Assembly (NCBI GenBank): GCA_905479545.1
Contig: CAJQNE010000214.1
Span: 1-5,089 of the forward strand
Direction of reading: 5' to 3'
Length of the DNA stretch: 5,089 nucleotides
Origin: an uncultured Gammaproteobacteria bacterium
Lineage (GTDB): Bacteria; Pseudomonadota; Gammaproteobacteria; CAJQNE01
Every line of letters begins with the position of its first letter. Within the stretch, counting starts at the first letter, position 1. The notes below the pieces were generated by a model. It was not told where the DNA came from and made no database searches. It saw only the letters and a program-made list of their open reading frames with translations. This document shows positions 1-5,089 of this stretch, piece by piece. Position numbers and translations under genes: made by a program.

Positions 1-537
1 GATTAAATCGAGGTTAATGGACTGCGGCAACAGCTCGCCGCTGGTAACGGCGGAAACTTCAGGCAGGCCGGCGCTAATGAGCGCAGCCTCATGGTCAGAC
101 TGGCTTTCTACGTCTTCGCCGATAATTAATTGCAGAGCGCCGGGTAGCGCGATAGTTATGCCTGCCGACGTCGACTCGCAGGACCAAGCCTCATTGGCAG
201 TATCTGATTGTTGAGCACAACGAAGGTCTTCAGCCACAGAAAACTGAACATCGGCGCGCATTACGAACATCTGCAGGCGGCGAATGACCGAATCGGCATT
301 GTCTGCGGGTAATAGCATTAACCAGTCGTCGTCGCTAATGACGAGTATCAGTGTCGTTAGCAAACGACCTTTCGGGTCGCAGTAGCCCGCTAGCAAGGCG
401 CGCTCGGGGCTGAGCAGGCTCACATCGTTGGTAAGCTGGCCCTGCAGAAAGCTGAGCTTGTCGCTGCCGGTAATGCGGAATATGGCTTGGTTCATGGGGT
501 AACGACCGCTGTGTTGGGTAAGTGGAGAGTGTTGCAT
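1..537 (-). CDS. ygfZ: YgfZ/GcvT-like folate-binding protein, partial (C-terminus beyond left edge)
   Basis: This gene reads leftward off the window; 179 codons are open without a stop. Recognisable YgfZ-family landmarks are FLQGQLTNDV at residues 30-39, GYCDPKGR at 51-58, a basic stretch VIRRLQMFVMRADV at 84-97 region, and SGELLPQSINLDLI at 166-179, which corresponds to SGQFIPQATNLQAL in E. coli YgfZ. The family's signature KGCYxGQE motif with its essential cysteine should follow within a few residues beyond the edge, so it cannot be checked. Known family role: a tetrahydrofolate-binding, cytoplasmic protein needed for full activity of some Fe-S enzymes and related to the GcvT aminomethyltransferase fold. 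I chose the ATG at 537 because GAGAAGG lies six bases upstream (550-544 on this strand); the inner ATG at 495 has no Shine-Dalgarno. It is divergent from the SDHAF4-like gene with 100 bp between the starts. The family call is firm; activity on this SDH is inference. Confidence 0.9.
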   Translation of the reverse strand, partial: MQHSPLTQHSGRYPMNQAIFRITGSDKLSFLQGQLTNDVSLLSPERALLAGYCDPKGRLLTTLILVISDDDWLMLLPADNADSVIRRLQMFVMRADVQFSVAEDLRCAQQSDTANEAWSCESTSAGITIALPGALQLIIGEDVESQSDHEAALISAGLPEVSAVTSGELLPQSINLDLI

Positions 538-558
538 TATCAGCCTTCTCGCAGCCGT

Positions 559-581
559 TGCAATGCCGTTGTCGCATTGCA
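559..581. repeat. 8-bp inverted repeat in the divergent spacer (possible operator)
   Basis: TGCAATGC (559-566) and GCATTGCA (574-581) are a perfect dyad around a 7-base centre. It sits between the ygfZ and SDHAF4-like starts. Its right arm overlaps a possible -35 element at 577-582. The position suits a regulator that affects one or both directions, but no known operator is recognised. Confidence 0.45.
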
Positions 582-604
582 CCAAAGGCGCGAATCGCGA
601 TAAA
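577..604 (+). promoter_or_regulatory. possible sigma70-type promoter for the SDHAF4-like gene and perhaps sdhCDAB
   Basis: TTGCAC at 577-582 and GATAAA at 599-604 are separated by 16 bases. The matches to consensus are three of six and four of six. Transcription would start near 611, about 27 bases before the ATG at 638. The match is weak and rests mainly on position. Confidence 0.3.
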
Positions 605-637
605 CTCACGCGACTTTTTACGGCACAAGGCAGCAGT

Positions 638-850
638 ATGTCTGAACCCCGTTCAGCGGTACCGCCCAACGGATCGGCAAGTACTGAGCTCGCTGAAAAA
701 CCCTTACCGGCTGCTGAGTTGCCAGATGCTAAAGCGGCTGAGGATGTCTCGGCTGATGAAGGCGGCAGTGGCGAGTACGGTGGTCCAAAAGGTCTGGAGC
801 CGACCCGCTACGGTGACTGGGAGAAGGGTGGTCGCTGCATCGACTTTTAA
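638..850 (+). CDS. DUF1674 protein, SDHAF4-like succinate dehydrogenase assembly factor
   Basis: This 70-residue protein has a low-complexity, Ala/Glu/Pro-rich N-terminal half (about residues 1-45) and a highly conserved C-terminal tail: GGPKGLEPTRYGDWE at 48-62, then RCIDF at 66-70 ending the protein. This is the DUF1674 signature shared with mitochondrial SDHAF4 (yeast Sdh8). Known role in mitochondria: it binds flavinylated SdhA, limits reactive oxygen formation by the free flavoprotein, and promotes SdhA-SdhB pairing. It has no signal peptide or membrane segment, so it should be cytoplasmic. I chose the ATG at 638 because AAGG lies seven bases upstream (627-630) and family members are short; an in-frame ATG at 563 would add 25 residues that do not look conserved. 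It precedes sdhC by 138 bp on the same strand and may be cotranscribed with it. Family recognition is strong; the action in this organism is inferred from the family and neighbours. Confidence 0.88.
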   Translation: MSEPRSAVPPNGSASTELAEKPLPAAELPDAKAAEDVSADEGGSGEYGGPKGLEPTRYGDWEKGGRCIDF

Positions 851-888
851 AATCGCTTATATTCGCTAACTATAAAAACGACCAAGTT

Positions 889-916
889 GCGGTAATCCAC
901 CGCATCGCATTACCGC
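889..916. repeat. 8-bp inverted repeat upstream of sdhC (possible operator or leader hairpin)
   Basis: GCGGTAAT (889-896) and ATTACCGC (909-916) form a perfect dyad with a 12-base centre. It ends 72 bases before the sdhC ATG. A related GGTAAT recurs at 952-957. There is no long T run after it, so it does not look like a terminator. It could be a protein-binding site or a hairpin in the sdh leader. A nearby TATAAA at 871-876 resembles a -10 box, but I see no good -35 partner. Confidence 0.45.
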
Positions 917-988
917 TTTACCAACTCTGTTGCCGTAACATCACTAGTTAGGGTAATTCATTCATCCAATAATCTAGGAGTGAGCCGC

Positions 989-1369
989 ATGGCTTCGGAT
1001 TCACGACCTTTATCGCCGCATCTGCAAGTTTACAAAATGCCGATGGCAGGCTTAATGTCGATCACTCACCGCGCCACCGGCGTTTTTCTGTCGCTCGGCA
1101 CCATCGCACTGGCGTGCTTCTTTATCTCGGCAGCTGCCGGGCCTGAAGCTTTTGCAAGCGCGCAAAGCTGCTGGAACTCCTGGATTGGCAAATTGCTGAT
1201 GTTAGGCTGGGCAGTGTCGCTTTATTACCACTTGGGTAACGGCATTCGCCACTTAATTTGGGACGCTGGCTACGGTATGGAAATCGATCAGGTAAACCGC
1301 AGCGGCATTTTCAATCTGGTATTCACTGCAGTCGCGACGGTTATTACCGTTATCGCGGCGTTGGTTTAA
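989..1369 (+). CDS. sdhC: succinate dehydrogenase cytochrome b556 subunit SdhC
   Basis: This 126-residue inner-membrane anchor of complex II helps bind heme b and ubiquinone. The N-terminus RPLSPHLQVYK (residues 6-16) is typical of the alphaproteobacterial/mitochondrial type. The SITHRATGV segment holds Ser24 and Arg28, matching E. coli quinone-site Ser27 and Arg31. YYHLGNGIRHL holds His81, matching the E. coli heme ligand His84. Three membrane helices are visible at about 29-50, 67-88 and 106-126. Length is normal (E. coli SdhC is 129). The ATG at 989 is chosen because AGGAG (976-980) lies eight bases upstream; the in-frame GTG at 980 overlaps that site. It is the first gene of the sdhCDAB run, with 13 bp before sdhD. 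Confidence 0.97.
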   Translation: MASDSRPLSPHLQVYKMPMAGLMSITHRATGVFLSLGTIALACFFISAAAGPEAFASAQSCWNSWIGKLLMLGWAVSLYYHLGNGIRHLIWDAGYGMEIDQVNRSGIFNLVFTAVATVITVIAALV

Positions 1370-1382
1370 GGAGCACAGACTT

Positions 1383-1760
1383 ATGCGTACCCCTATAGCC
1401 AATGTTCGTGGCCTCGGCTCGGCCAAAACCGGCGTTCACCATTTTAATATGCAGCGGCTCACCGCCATTGCACTTATCCCACTGGCACTCTGGTTTGTTA
1501 TCAGTCTGGTCTGTCACCTTGGTGCCAGCCATGCAGAATTTATCCGCTGGGTAGCTTGCCCTTGGAACACGGGGCTTCTGGCGCTGTTCTTTGGGGCGAT
1601 GTTCTATCACTCCGCGCTTGGAATTCAGGTGGTTCTTGAAGATTACGTGAGCCATGAGGGCTTAAAAATAGCTTCGCTGGTTGCCTCAAAACTCGCTCAT
1701 GTCGCGCTGGCCGTAATGACCATTCTCGCCATGCTGCGCATCGCTTTCACAGGAGCTTAA
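1383..1760 (+). CDS. sdhD: succinate dehydrogenase membrane anchor subunit SdhD
   Basis: This 125-residue membrane subunit pairs with SdhC to hold heme b and form the ubiquinone site. GSAKTGVHHFNMQRLTAIAL (residues 12-31) is the SdhD N-terminal signature of the alphaproteobacterial/mitochondrial type. YHSALGIQVVLEDYV carries His76, matching the second E. coli heme ligand His71, and Asp87-Tyr88, matching quinone-site Asp82-Tyr83; the 11-residue spacing is the same. Three membrane helices lie at about 24-46, 63-86 and 97-119. AAGGAG at 1368-1373 overlaps the sdhC stop and sits nine bases before the ATG. The gene ends six bases before sdhA, which suggests tight coexpression. Confidence 0.97.
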   Translation: MRTPIANVRGLGSAKTGVHHFNMQRLTAIALIPLALWFVISLVCHLGASHAEFIRWVACPWNTGLLALFFGAMFYHSALGIQVVLEDYVSHEGLKIASLVASKLAHVALAVMTILAMLRIAFTGA

Positions 1761-1766
1761 TTAACA

Positions 1767-3554
1767 ATGAGCTACGAATTTGTAGAACATGAATACGACG
1801 TAGTTGTGGTGGGCGCCGGCGGCGCTGGCTTACGCGCTACGTTCGGCATGGCCCAAAAAGGTCTGTCCACCGCTTGCTTAACCAAAGTATTCCCAACCCG
1901 CAGTCACACCGTGGCCGCGCAGGGTGGTATTTCTGCGGCGCTGGGTAATATGGGTGAAGACCAGTGGCAATGGCATATGTACGATACTGTTAAGGGCTCC
2001 GACTGGCTCGGCGACCAGGACGCGATTGAGTACATGTGTCGTGAAGCTATTCCGGCGATTATTGAACTGGAGCACTACGGTGTGCCGTTCTCACGGACTG
2101 ACGAAGGTAAAATCTACCAGCGTCCGTTTGGTGGAATGAGCAAAAACTTTGGTGAAGGCGGTCAGGCTGAGCGCACTTGTGCGGCAGCTGACCGTACCGG
2201 CCACGCCATACTGCATACGCTTTACACTCAGGCGCTCCGTCACCAGGCGGAATTCTTTATCGAATTCTTCGCTATCGATCTGATCATGGACGAAGAGGGT
2301 GTCTGTCGCGGCGTAATCGCGCTGGAAATGAGTACCGGCAAACTACACCGCTTCCGTGGCCATGAAACCGTTCTGGCAACCGGTGGTTTTGGTCGTGCTT
2401 ACTTCTCTTGTACTTCGGCTCACACCTGCACGGGTGACGGCGGCGGTATGGTGCTACGGGCAGGCTTGCCATTGCAGGATATGGAATTTACTCAATTCCA
2501 CCCAACCGGCATTTATGGCGCAGGTTGCCTGATTACTGAAGGCGCGCGCGGCGAAGGTGGTTACCTGACCAACTCCGATGGCGAACGCTTTATGGAGCGC
2601 TACGCGCCAAACGCCAAAGACCTTGCGTCACGCGACGTTGTTTCTCGTTCAATGACGATGGAAATTAACGAAGGTCGCGGCGTTGGCTCTGAGTCAGATC
2701 ACATCAACTTGCACCTGCATCACCTCGGTGCTGATGTGTTGGATGAGAAGCTGCCAGGCATTTCGGAAAGCGCCAAGATTTTTGCCGGCGTCGATGTAAC
2801 TAAAGAGCCAATTCCGGTGATACCAACCGTGCACTACAATATGGGCGGTATTCCGACTAATGTTTACGGCGAAGTGGTAACCATTAAAGACGGAAACCCG
2901 GATGCAGTAGTACCGGGCCTGATGGCTATTGGTGAAGCCGCTTGTGTATCAGTACACGGCGCAAACCGCTTGGGATCTAACTCACTGCTCGACCTGGTGG
3001 TATTCGGCCGGGCCGCTGCGATTCGCGCGGCTGAAATTGTTAAGCCTGGTACCTCGCATAAGACGATGCCTGAATCGGCTTCAGAGCTTGCTCTGGATCG
3101 GCTTGATCGGGTACGCAATGCTAACGGTAACTGTGCGACTGCAGAGATTCGCCTGGAAATGCAAAAAGCCATGCAGAAGCACTGCGCGGTTTTCCGTACC
3201 GGCGACTCGATGAACGAAGGTGTGAAGAAAATCGATGCCATCAGTGGCAAGCTCGACGATTTGAAAACCACCGACCGGTCGCTCATCTGGAACACTGACC
3301 TTATGGAGTCGTTAGAGCTGGAAAACCTTATGGCGCAAGCTCAGGTTTCTATTACCTCGGCGGCGGCACGACCAGAAAGTCGCGGCGCTCACGCCCGTGA
3401 TGATATGCCGGACCGTGACGACAAGGACTGGATGAAGCACACGGCATCGTGGCTGAGCGAGAAGGGCGAAGTGACGCTCGATTATCGCCCGGTTCATGCT
3501 TATACGCTGACTGACGAAATGGAATACATTAAGCCTAAAAAGCGGGTCTATTAA
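1767..3554 (+). CDS. sdhA: succinate dehydrogenase flavoprotein subunit SdhA
   Basis: This 595-residue catalytic subunit oxidises succinate to fumarate on the cytoplasmic face of the membrane (EC 1.3.5.1). The Rossmann dinucleotide motif GAGGAG is at 16-21. TRSHTVAAQGG holds His47, the residue expected to carry covalent FAD (E. coli His45). Expected substrate and catalytic residues are all present: His245 (QFHPTG), Thr257-Glu258 (LITEG), Arg289 (SRDVVSRS), His356 (PTVHYNMGG) and Arg401 (HGANRLG). The C-terminus ends DYRPVHAYTLTDE followed by KKRVY. Length is usual (E. coli 588). Segments such as YFSCTSAHTCTGDG and GISESAKIFAGVDVTKEPIP match mitochondrial, alphaproteobacterial and xanthomonad SdhA better than E. 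coli SdhA. AGGAG at 1751-1755, inside the end of sdhD, serves the ATG 11 bases later. An unusually long 89-bp gap separates it from sdhB. Confidence 0.98.
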   Translation: MSYEFVEHEYDVVVVGAGGAGLRATFGMAQKGLSTACLTKVFPTRSHTVAAQGGISAALGNMGEDQWQWHMYDTVKGSDWLGDQDAIEYMCREAIPAIIELEHYGVPFSRTDEGKIYQRPFGGMSKNFGEGGQAERTCAAADRTGHAILHTLYTQALRHQAEFFIEFFAIDLIMDEEGVCRGVIALEMSTGKLHRFRGHETVLATGGFGRAYFSCTSAHTCTGDGGGMVLRAGLPLQDMEFTQFHPTGIYGAGCLITEGARGEGGYLTNSDGERFMERYAPNAKDLASRDVVSRSMTMEINEGRGVGSESDHINLHLHHLGADVLDEKLPGISESAKIFAGVDVTKEPIPVIPTVHYNMGGIPTNVYGEVVTIKDGNPDAVVPGLMAIGEAACVSVHGANRLGSNSLLDLVVFGRAAAIRAAEIVKPGTSHKTMPESASELALDRLDRVRNANGNCATAEIRLEMQKAMQKHCAVFRTGDSMNEGVKKIDAISGKLDDLKTTDRSLIWNTDLMESLELENLMAQAQVSITSAAARPESRGAHARDDMPDRDDKDWMKHTASWLSEKGEVTLDYRPVHAYTLTDEMEYIKPKKRVY

Positions 3555-3562
3555 TCGAGAGT

Positions 3563-3634
3563 TTTGATTAACGATTTCTGCATTGGTTTGATTTTTTAAT
3601 AATTTGAGTAGAGCTGGCGTTAGCTGGCAACCAG
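3563..3634 (+). repeat. sdhA-sdhB spacer with short direct repeats and a small hairpin at the sdhB ribosome site
   Basis: The 89-bp spacer is T-rich, unlike its neighbours. TTTGATT occurs at 3563-3569 and 3587-3593. AGCTGGC occurs at 3612-3618 and again at 3622-3628. CTGG (3624-3627) can pair with CCAG (3631-3634), which overlaps the first bases of the sdhB Shine-Dalgarno. The repeats are seen directly; a role in translation or RNA processing is speculative, and repeats this short can arise by chance. Confidence 0.35.
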
Positions 3635-3643
3635 GAGAGCAAC

Positions 3644-4423
3644 ATGGCTGAGTTTCGACTGCCGAAAAACTCCCGCTACACCGACGGTAAAAAGTGGCCT
3701 GCACCTGCCGGTGCCAAGAACACTCGCACCTTCAAAATTTATCGCTACGATCCCGATAGCGGCGAAAACCCACGCACCGATATCTACGAGTTGGATATGG
3801 ATGGCTGTGGCCCGATGCTGCTGGATGCTTTGCTCAAAATTAAGAGCGAAGTGGATCCGACGTTGACGCTGCGTCGTTCTTGTCGTGAAGGTATTTGTGG
3901 CTCTTGCGCCATGAACATCAACGGCAGCAATGGCCTGGCCTGTACTGTTGGCCTCGATGAATTGAAAGGCGATATCAAAGTCTTCCCACTGCCGCATATG
4001 CCGGTAGTGAAAGACTTGGTGCCGGACCTGACCAATTTCTACGCCCAGTACGCGTCGGTACAGCCGTGGATGCAAACGGTAACCGCGCCGCCAAGCCGTG
4101 AGCGTCTGCAGAGCAAAGAAGATCGCGCCAAGCTTGATGGCCTTTACGAGTGCATTCTATGCGCCTGCTGCTCAACCAGCTGCCCAAGCTACTGGTGGAA
4201 CGGTGATCGTTACCTCGGTCCGGCCGCTCTACTAGCTGCTTACCGTTGGATTGTTGATTCACGCGATGAGTACACCGGTGAACGACTGGATGAGTTGGAA
4301 GATCCTTTCAAACTCTATCGCTGCCACACCATCATGAACTGCACCAACACCTGTCCGAAGGGTTTAAACCCGGCGAAGGCAATTGCAGAAACGAAGAAGA
4401 TGCTGTCGATGCGGGCGTTGTAA
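3644..4423 (+). CDS. sdhB: succinate dehydrogenase iron-sulfur subunit SdhB
   Basis: This 259-residue subunit carries electrons from SdhA flavin to ubiquinone. The N-terminal ferredoxin domain binds [2Fe-2S] through Cys80, Cys85, Cys88 and Cys100 (SCREGICGSC motif). The C-terminal domain has CILCACCSTSCPSYWW from residue 170: Cys170, Cys173, Cys176 and Cys237 for [4Fe-4S], and Cys180, Cys227 and Cys233 for [3Fe-4S]. Quinone-site residues Pro181, Trp184, Trp185, His228 and Ile230 match E. coli with a constant offset of 21. That offset reflects the longer N-terminus (MAEFRLPKNSR...) seen in alphaproteobacterial and xanthomonad SdhB; E. coli SdhB is 238 residues. AGGAGAG at 3633-3639 precedes the ATG. 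It is the last gene of the unit, followed 20 bases later by a terminator. No sucAB genes follow, unlike E. coli. Confidence 0.98.
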   Translation: MAEFRLPKNSRYTDGKKWPAPAGAKNTRTFKIYRYDPDSGENPRTDIYELDMDGCGPMLLDALLKIKSEVDPTLTLRRSCREGICGSCAMNINGSNGLACTVGLDELKGDIKVFPLPHMPVVKDLVPDLTNFYAQYASVQPWMQTVTAPPSRERLQSKEDRAKLDGLYECILCACCSTSCPSYWWNGDRYLGPAALLAAYRWIVDSRDEYTGERLDELEDPFKLYRCHTIMNCTNTCPKGLNPAKAIAETKKMLSMRAL

Positions 4424-4443
4424 TTAGCTTGTGCTGCAGTAAC

Positions 4444-4473
4444 AAAAACGGCGCCTTCGGGCGCCGTTTTTTT
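4444..4473 (+). terminator. intrinsic terminator of the sdh operon
   Basis: CGGCGCC (4449-4455) pairs with GGCGCCG (4460-4466) around a TTCG tetraloop of the very stable C(UUCG)G type. Five A residues before the stem can extend pairing with the T run at 4467-4473. A strong GC stem plus seven T residues is a textbook Rho-independent terminator, 20 bases after the sdhB stop. It separates sdhCDAB from the lipoprotein gene. Confidence 0.95.
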
Positions 4474-4560
4474 GTTTGCCGAAAATCGTGTCACCAGCTC
4501 CCTGGCGGCCTAACACTGGGTATTGACGGCTAGACCTTGTAAGTCGAAAATTCTGTGAAG

Positions 4561-4589
4561 TTGATTTTATTCACTAACGTCCTTTAAAT
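4561..4589 (+). promoter_or_regulatory. possible promoter for the downstream lipoprotein gene
   Basis: TTGATT (4561-4566) and TTAAAT (4584-4589) are 17 bases apart, each matching four of six consensus bases. An alternative is TTGACG (4523-4528) with GAAAAT (4546-4551), also 17 apart. The region is AT-rich and follows a strong terminator, so a promoter is expected somewhere here; which pair is used cannot be decided by eye. Confidence 0.3.
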
Positions 4590-4628
4590 GAACTCTGTAA
4601 TATTTGCTGCTTAATTTGAGCGAGATAT

Positions 4629-5089
4629 ATGAAATTGAAGAAGTTAACTGATTTAAATAAATTTTTGGCTTTGTCGTGTGTTGCTGTGTTTCTTACAGCC
4701 TGTGGCGGCGGTGGTGGTGGCAGTGCGCCAAGTGGTTTCACGCCCATAGCTGGTGGTGACACTCAGGCCACTTCCTCGGTTGCGGCAAGTTGTGTCGATT
4801 GTGCGGTTGCTAGTGTCGATGCAGCAGCGGATGGCAATTTCAGCAGCGCTGCGGTGCTCCGCATGCCAGCAACCTCGTCGGGTATTGTCGCGGTGCGGGT
4901 AACGGCTCAGGATGGTGTTGTTTATCCGATGGGTTCGGATATTACTTTCCGGTGGGGCCGCGCCAGTGGTGGTAGCTCAACCTCAGTGACGCTTATTACC
5001 TATTTAGATGGAGTTCAAACCGCAACCTATGTAGCTGATGGTGCGAGCAACCGTGAGCGTCAGCCAGCCAATAATGATGCGTTCAGCGC
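4629..5089 (+). CDS. secreted lipoprotein of unknown function, partial (C-terminus beyond right edge)
   Basis: The frame is open for 153 codons to the right edge. The N-terminus is a lipoprotein signal: basic MKLKK, a hydrophobic stretch at about 12-22, then lipobox LTAC with Cys25 as the expected lipidated residue. Six glycines follow (26-31), then a Ser/Gly/Ala-rich linker; Gly after the cysteine does not suggest inner-membrane retention, so outer-membrane placement is likely. CVDC at 55-58 could form a disulfide. From about residue 75 the sequence alternates in a beta-strand-like way (GIVAVRVTAQDGVVYPMG, then SVTLITYLDGVQTATYV). I do not recognise the family. The start is set by the signal peptide and weak GAG-rich sequence at 4618-4624. 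It is separated from sdhB by a terminator, so it is probably its own unit with no implied link to SDH. Confidence 0.8.
   Translation, partial: MKLKKLTDLNKFLALSCVAVFLTACGGGGGGSAPSGFTPIAGGDTQATSSVAASCVDCAVASVDAAADGNFSSAAVLRMPATSSGIVAVRVTAQDGVVYPMGSDITFRWGRASGGSSTSVTLITYLDGVQTATYVADGASNRERQPANNDAFS

Noticed and set aside
335..628. 97-codon minus-strand frame
   Set aside because: It is a shadow of ygfZ in another frame; the ygfZ frame carries the conserved motifs and a good Shine-Dalgarno.
563..637. In-frame ATG at 563 as a longer start for the SDHAF4-like protein
   Set aside because: It has no Shine-Dalgarno, lies inside the 559-581 dyad and before the possible -10 box, and adds sequence not resembling the family.
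522..869. 115-codon plus-strand frame overlapping the SDHAF4-like gene and its upstream region
   Set aside because: Its product resembles no family I know and it overlaps a clearly conserved gene in another frame.
889..920. Terminator between the SDHAF4-like gene and sdhC
   Set aside because: The inverted repeat has a 12-base loop and is followed only by TTTA, not a T run.
980..988. GTG at 980 as the sdhC start, adding three residues
   Set aside because: It overlaps the AGGAG at 976-980, so that site cannot serve it; the ATG at 989 has ideal spacing and begins a typical SdhC N-terminus.
3312..4075. Overlapping long minus-strand frames opposite the end of sdhA and the start of sdhB
   Set aside because: They lie antisense to conserved SDH coding sequence and have no recognisable product; they are codon-bias shadows.
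4574..4762. Minus-strand 62-codon frame with a proline run
   Set aside because: The proline run is the complement of the lipoprotein's glycine codons; the plus strand has a full lipoprotein signal.
1..5089. Mobile element, CRISPR array, tRNA or rRNA gene, or defence system
   Set aside because: I saw no transposase, repeat array, terminal inverted repeats or RNA gene structure; apart from the partial lipoprotein, which I cannot assign, all genes fit an ordinary chromosomal respiratory locus.

Overview
The window is a succinate dehydrogenase (respiratory complex II) locus from a proteobacterium, most likely a gammaproteobacterium. It has GC-rich coding DNA, clear Shine-Dalgarno sites, and a ygfZ-type gene divergent from an SDH-related gene. 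In enterobacteria and relatives ygfZ likewise lies divergent from the SDH assembly factor gene sdhE. The SDH subunits themselves are of the mitochondrial/alphaproteobacterial sequence type, which xanthomonads also carry, and not the E. coli type. I cannot name a genus.

Layout. (1) Positions 1-537, minus strand: the N-terminal 179 residues of a YgfZ/GcvT-like folate-binding protein, cut by the left edge just before its signature cysteine motif. (2) Positions 538-637: a 100-bp divergent spacer with an 8-bp dyad and a possible promoter. (3) Positions 638-850, plus strand: a 70-residue DUF1674 protein, the bacterial counterpart of the mitochondrial complex II assembly factor SDHAF4. (4) Positions 851-988: a 138-bp leader with a second 8-bp dyad. 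(5) Positions 989-4423: sdhC, sdhD, sdhA and sdhB on the plus strand, ending in a strong intrinsic terminator at 4444-4473. (6) Positions 4474-4628: an AT-rich spacer. (7) From 4629 to the right edge: the start of a secreted lipoprotein of unknown function. No gene-free stretch exceeds 300 bp; the longest, 4424-4628, holds the terminator and weak promoter-like sequences.

How the genes fit together. SdhA (covalent FAD) oxidises succinate, SdhB passes electrons through three Fe-S clusters, and SdhC/SdhD anchor the complex, bind heme b and reduce ubiquinone. All flavin-attachment, substrate, Fe-S, heme and quinone residues I could align from memory with E. coli SDH are present, so the enzyme looks intact. 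The SDHAF4-like protein probably acts on flavinylated SdhA during assembly. YgfZ supports folate-dependent maintenance of Fe-S enzymes. The 3.8-kb block is therefore best read as enzyme plus maturation helpers.
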